DNA of 51,107 nt from Streptomyces beigongshangae (GTDB lineage Bacteria; Actinomycetota; Actinomycetes; Streptomycetales; Streptomycetaceae). A program made the translations under genes and the position numbers. Below the pieces are notes generated by a model. The model searched no databases. It saw only the letters and a program-made list of their open reading frames with translations, and was not told where the DNA came from. The stretch covers positions 1-51,107 of the forward strand of contig NZ_JAHKJW010000055.1 in NCBI RefSeq assembly GCF_019710745.1, given 5' to 3'. This document shows, piece after piece, positions 49,488 to 51,107 of the stretch (positions are counted from its first letter, which is position 1; each line of letters begins with the position of its first letter).

Positions 49488-51107
49488 ATGAGTGCGGAGG
49501 CCACGAACCCCGCGACGCCCGGCCCCATCACGCCCGCGGTACAGCGCAGGCGGGGCCGCCCCCGGATCGATCTGCGACGGCTCGGCCGGGCCGCCCTCCT
49601 GGGGCCCGCGGCCCGCGACCGGCTGCCCGACGCGATCGGCCATGTCGTGGAGGCCCACCGGGCCCACCACCCCGACGCCGACCTGGACCCGCTGCGCCGC
49701 GCGTACGTCCTCGCGGAGTCCTCGCACCGCGGCCAGATGCGCAAGAGCGGCGAGCCCTACATCACCCACCCGCTCGCCGTGACGCTGATCCTCGCCGAAC
49801 TCGGCGCGGAGACCACGACGTTGACCGCCTCCCTCCTCCACGACACCGTCGAGGACACGGACGTGACGCTCGATCAGGTGCGGCAGGAGTTCGGCGAGGA
49901 GGTCCGCTACCTCGTCGACGGCGTCACGAAGCTGGAGAAGGTCGACTACGGAGCGGCCGCCGAGCCCGAGACGTTCCGCAAGATGCTCGTCGCCACCGGC
50001 AGCGACGTACGCGTGATGTCGATCAAGCTCGCCGACCGGCTGCACAACATGCGCACCCTCGGGGTCATGCGCCCCGAGAAGCAGGAACGCATCGCCAAGG
50101 TGACCAAGGACGTCCTGATCCCGCTCGCCGAGCGCCTCGGGGTCCAGGCGCTCAAGACGGAGCTGGAGGACCTCGTCTTCGCGATCCTGCGCCCGGAGGA
50201 GTACGCCCACACCCGCGAGCTCGTCGTCAGGAACGCCTCGCGCGCCGACGACCCCCTCGCGGAGATCGCCGAAGAGGTGCGCGGCGTCCTGCGCGAGGCC
50301 GGCCTGCAGGCGGAAGTCCTCATCCGGCCGCGGCACTTCGTCTCCGTGCACCGTGTCTCGCGCAAACGGGGCCGGATGCGCGGCGCCGACTTCGGGCGCC
50401 TGCTGGTCCTCGTGAACGAGGACGCCGACTGCTACGGGGTCCTCGGCGAACTGCACACCTGTCTCACGCCGGTGGTCTCGGAGTTCAAGGACTTCATCGC
50501 CGTCCCCAAGTTCAACCTGTACCAGTCGCTGCACACCGCGGTGGCCCGCCCCGACGGACAGGTCGCCGAGGTCCTCATCCGCACGCACCAGATGCACAAG
50601 GTCGCCGAGGCCGGTGTCATCGCCCTCGGCAACCCCTACGCCTCCCCCGCGGAGGAGCAGCCGGACGGCGACGGCACCCGTCCCGCCGACGGCGAGCGCG
50701 CCGACCCCACCCGGCCCGGCTGGCTCTCCCGGCTCCTCGACTGGCAGGAGGCCGCGCCGGACCCCGACACGTTCTGGTCCACGCTCCGCGAGGACCTCGC
50801 CCAGGACCGGGAGATCACCGTCTTCCGCCCCGACGGCGGCACCCTCGGACTGCCCGCGGGCGCCAGCTGCGTGGACGCCGCGTACGCCCAGTACGGCGAG
50901 GACGCGCACGCCTGTATCGGCGCGCGCGTCAACGGCCGCCTGGCACGGCTGAGCACGGTCCTGAACGACGGGGACACCGTGCAGCTGCTCATGGGCCAGG
51001 ACCCGGCCTCGGAGCCCTCCAGGGAGTGGCTGGAGCACGCGCACACGCCCATCGCGCGCATCGCCATCACCCGCTGGCTGGCCGCGCACCCGGCGCCGTC
51101 CGCGCCG
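49488..51107 (+). CDS. rshA: RelA/SpoT homolog (RshA-type), 3' end outside the window
   Basis: The first 540 codons are present and the frame is open at the window edge. The HD hydrolase domain (about 45-200) has HRGQMRKSGEPYITHPLAV, LLHDTVEDTD and KLADRLHNMRTLG, so the (p)ppGpp hydrolase ligands are intact. The synthetase-like domain (about 240-370) keeps FKDFIAVPK, YQSLHTAV and EVLIRTHQMHKVAE. It differs from canonical RelA at the LAIRVIV-type strand (ADFGRLLVLV) and at the AAHWKYK segment (VIALGNPYA). A TGS domain (about 435-500) follows a 45-residue insertion. The ATG has GGAGG upstream. Genome position after dapF and divergence from canonical Rel point to RshA rather than the main RelA. 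Confidence 0.88.
   Translation, partial: MSAEATNPATPGPITPAVQRRRGRPRIDLRRLGRAALLGPAARDRLPDAIGHVVEAHRAHHPDADLDPLRRAYVLAESSHRGQMRKSGEPYITHPLAVTLILAELGAETTTLTASLLHDTVEDTDVTLDQVRQEFGEEVRYLVDGVTKLEKVDYGAAAEPETFRKMLVATGSDVRVMSIKLADRLHNMRTLGVMRPEKQERIAKVTKDVLIPLAERLGVQALKTELEDLVFAILRPEEYAHTRELVVRNASRADDPLAEIAEEVRGVLREAGLQAEVLIRPRHFVSVHRVSRKRGRMRGADFGRLLVLVNEDADCYGVLGELHTCLTPVVSEFKDFIAVPKFNLYQSLHTAVARPDGQVAEVLIRTHQMHKVAEAGVIALGNPYASPAEEQPDGDGTRPADGERADPTRPGWLSRLLDWQEAAPDPDTFWSTLREDLAQDREITVFRPDGGTLGLPAGASCVDAAYAQYGEDAHACIGARVNGRLARLSTVLNDGDTVQLLMGQDPASEPSREWLEHAHTPIARIAITRWLAAHPAPSAP

Overview
The window is a high-GC actinobacterial chromosome segment with typical Streptomyces gene order and strong third-position GC bias. 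It opens in the last bases of a 5S rRNA gene and closes inside a RelA/SpoT-family gene. I saw no insertion sequence, prophage, CRISPR array or biosynthetic cluster. Most of it is conserved core chromosome, and the unusual material lies in leaders, repeats and gene junctions.

Layout. 1-1070: 5S rRNA 3' end with terminator, a shortened DegT/DnrJ-type protein and tRNA-Thr(GGT). 1073-10704: an osmoadaptation locus of the osaC/osaA/osaB type. OsaC is a multidomain anti-sigma/phosphatase protein. The divergent osaA encodes a soluble hybrid kinase with ten 92-residue HAMP units, followed by the response regulator gene osaB. 11039-18514: ftsK, a RodZ-like HTH membrane protein, then rimO-pgsA-cinA with overlapping stops and starts, then clgR. 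18918-29181: a small membrane protein, an SDR, the repair pair nei/lhr, and an AraC regulator whose 3' end overlaps azlC (followed by azlD) through a 15-bp tandem repeat read in two frames, then a terpenoid-cyclase-fold protein.

29262-33242: DUF3046, an AI-2E-type membrane protein, then recA-recX behind an SOS-box promoter. 33538-36381: a cysteine dioxygenase-rhodanese operon preceded by a 15-codon cysteine-rich leader peptide, and an FAD monooxygenase. 36585-43456: the glutamate uptake operon gluABCD, the divergent two-component system gluR-gluK, and an orphan TAXI solute-binding protein. 43546-51107: miaB, a class III extradiol-dioxygenase-like protein, a small acidic protein, miaA, a membrane protein, dapF and the 5' part of an RSH ((p)ppGpp) gene.

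How they work together. OsaC probably resets the osmotic stress sigma-factor response sensed through OsaA/OsaB. GluK/GluR probably tune gluABCD. RecA/RecX share an SOS promoter. MiaB and MiaA together make ms2i6A37 in tRNA. The cysteine leader probably couples cysteine catabolism to the Cys-tRNA supply. About eleven genes have a -10 element 6-7 nt before the start codon, suggesting leaderless transcripts. Names from the osa, glu and clgR systems rest on protein features and gene order recalled from Streptomyces, not on a database search.
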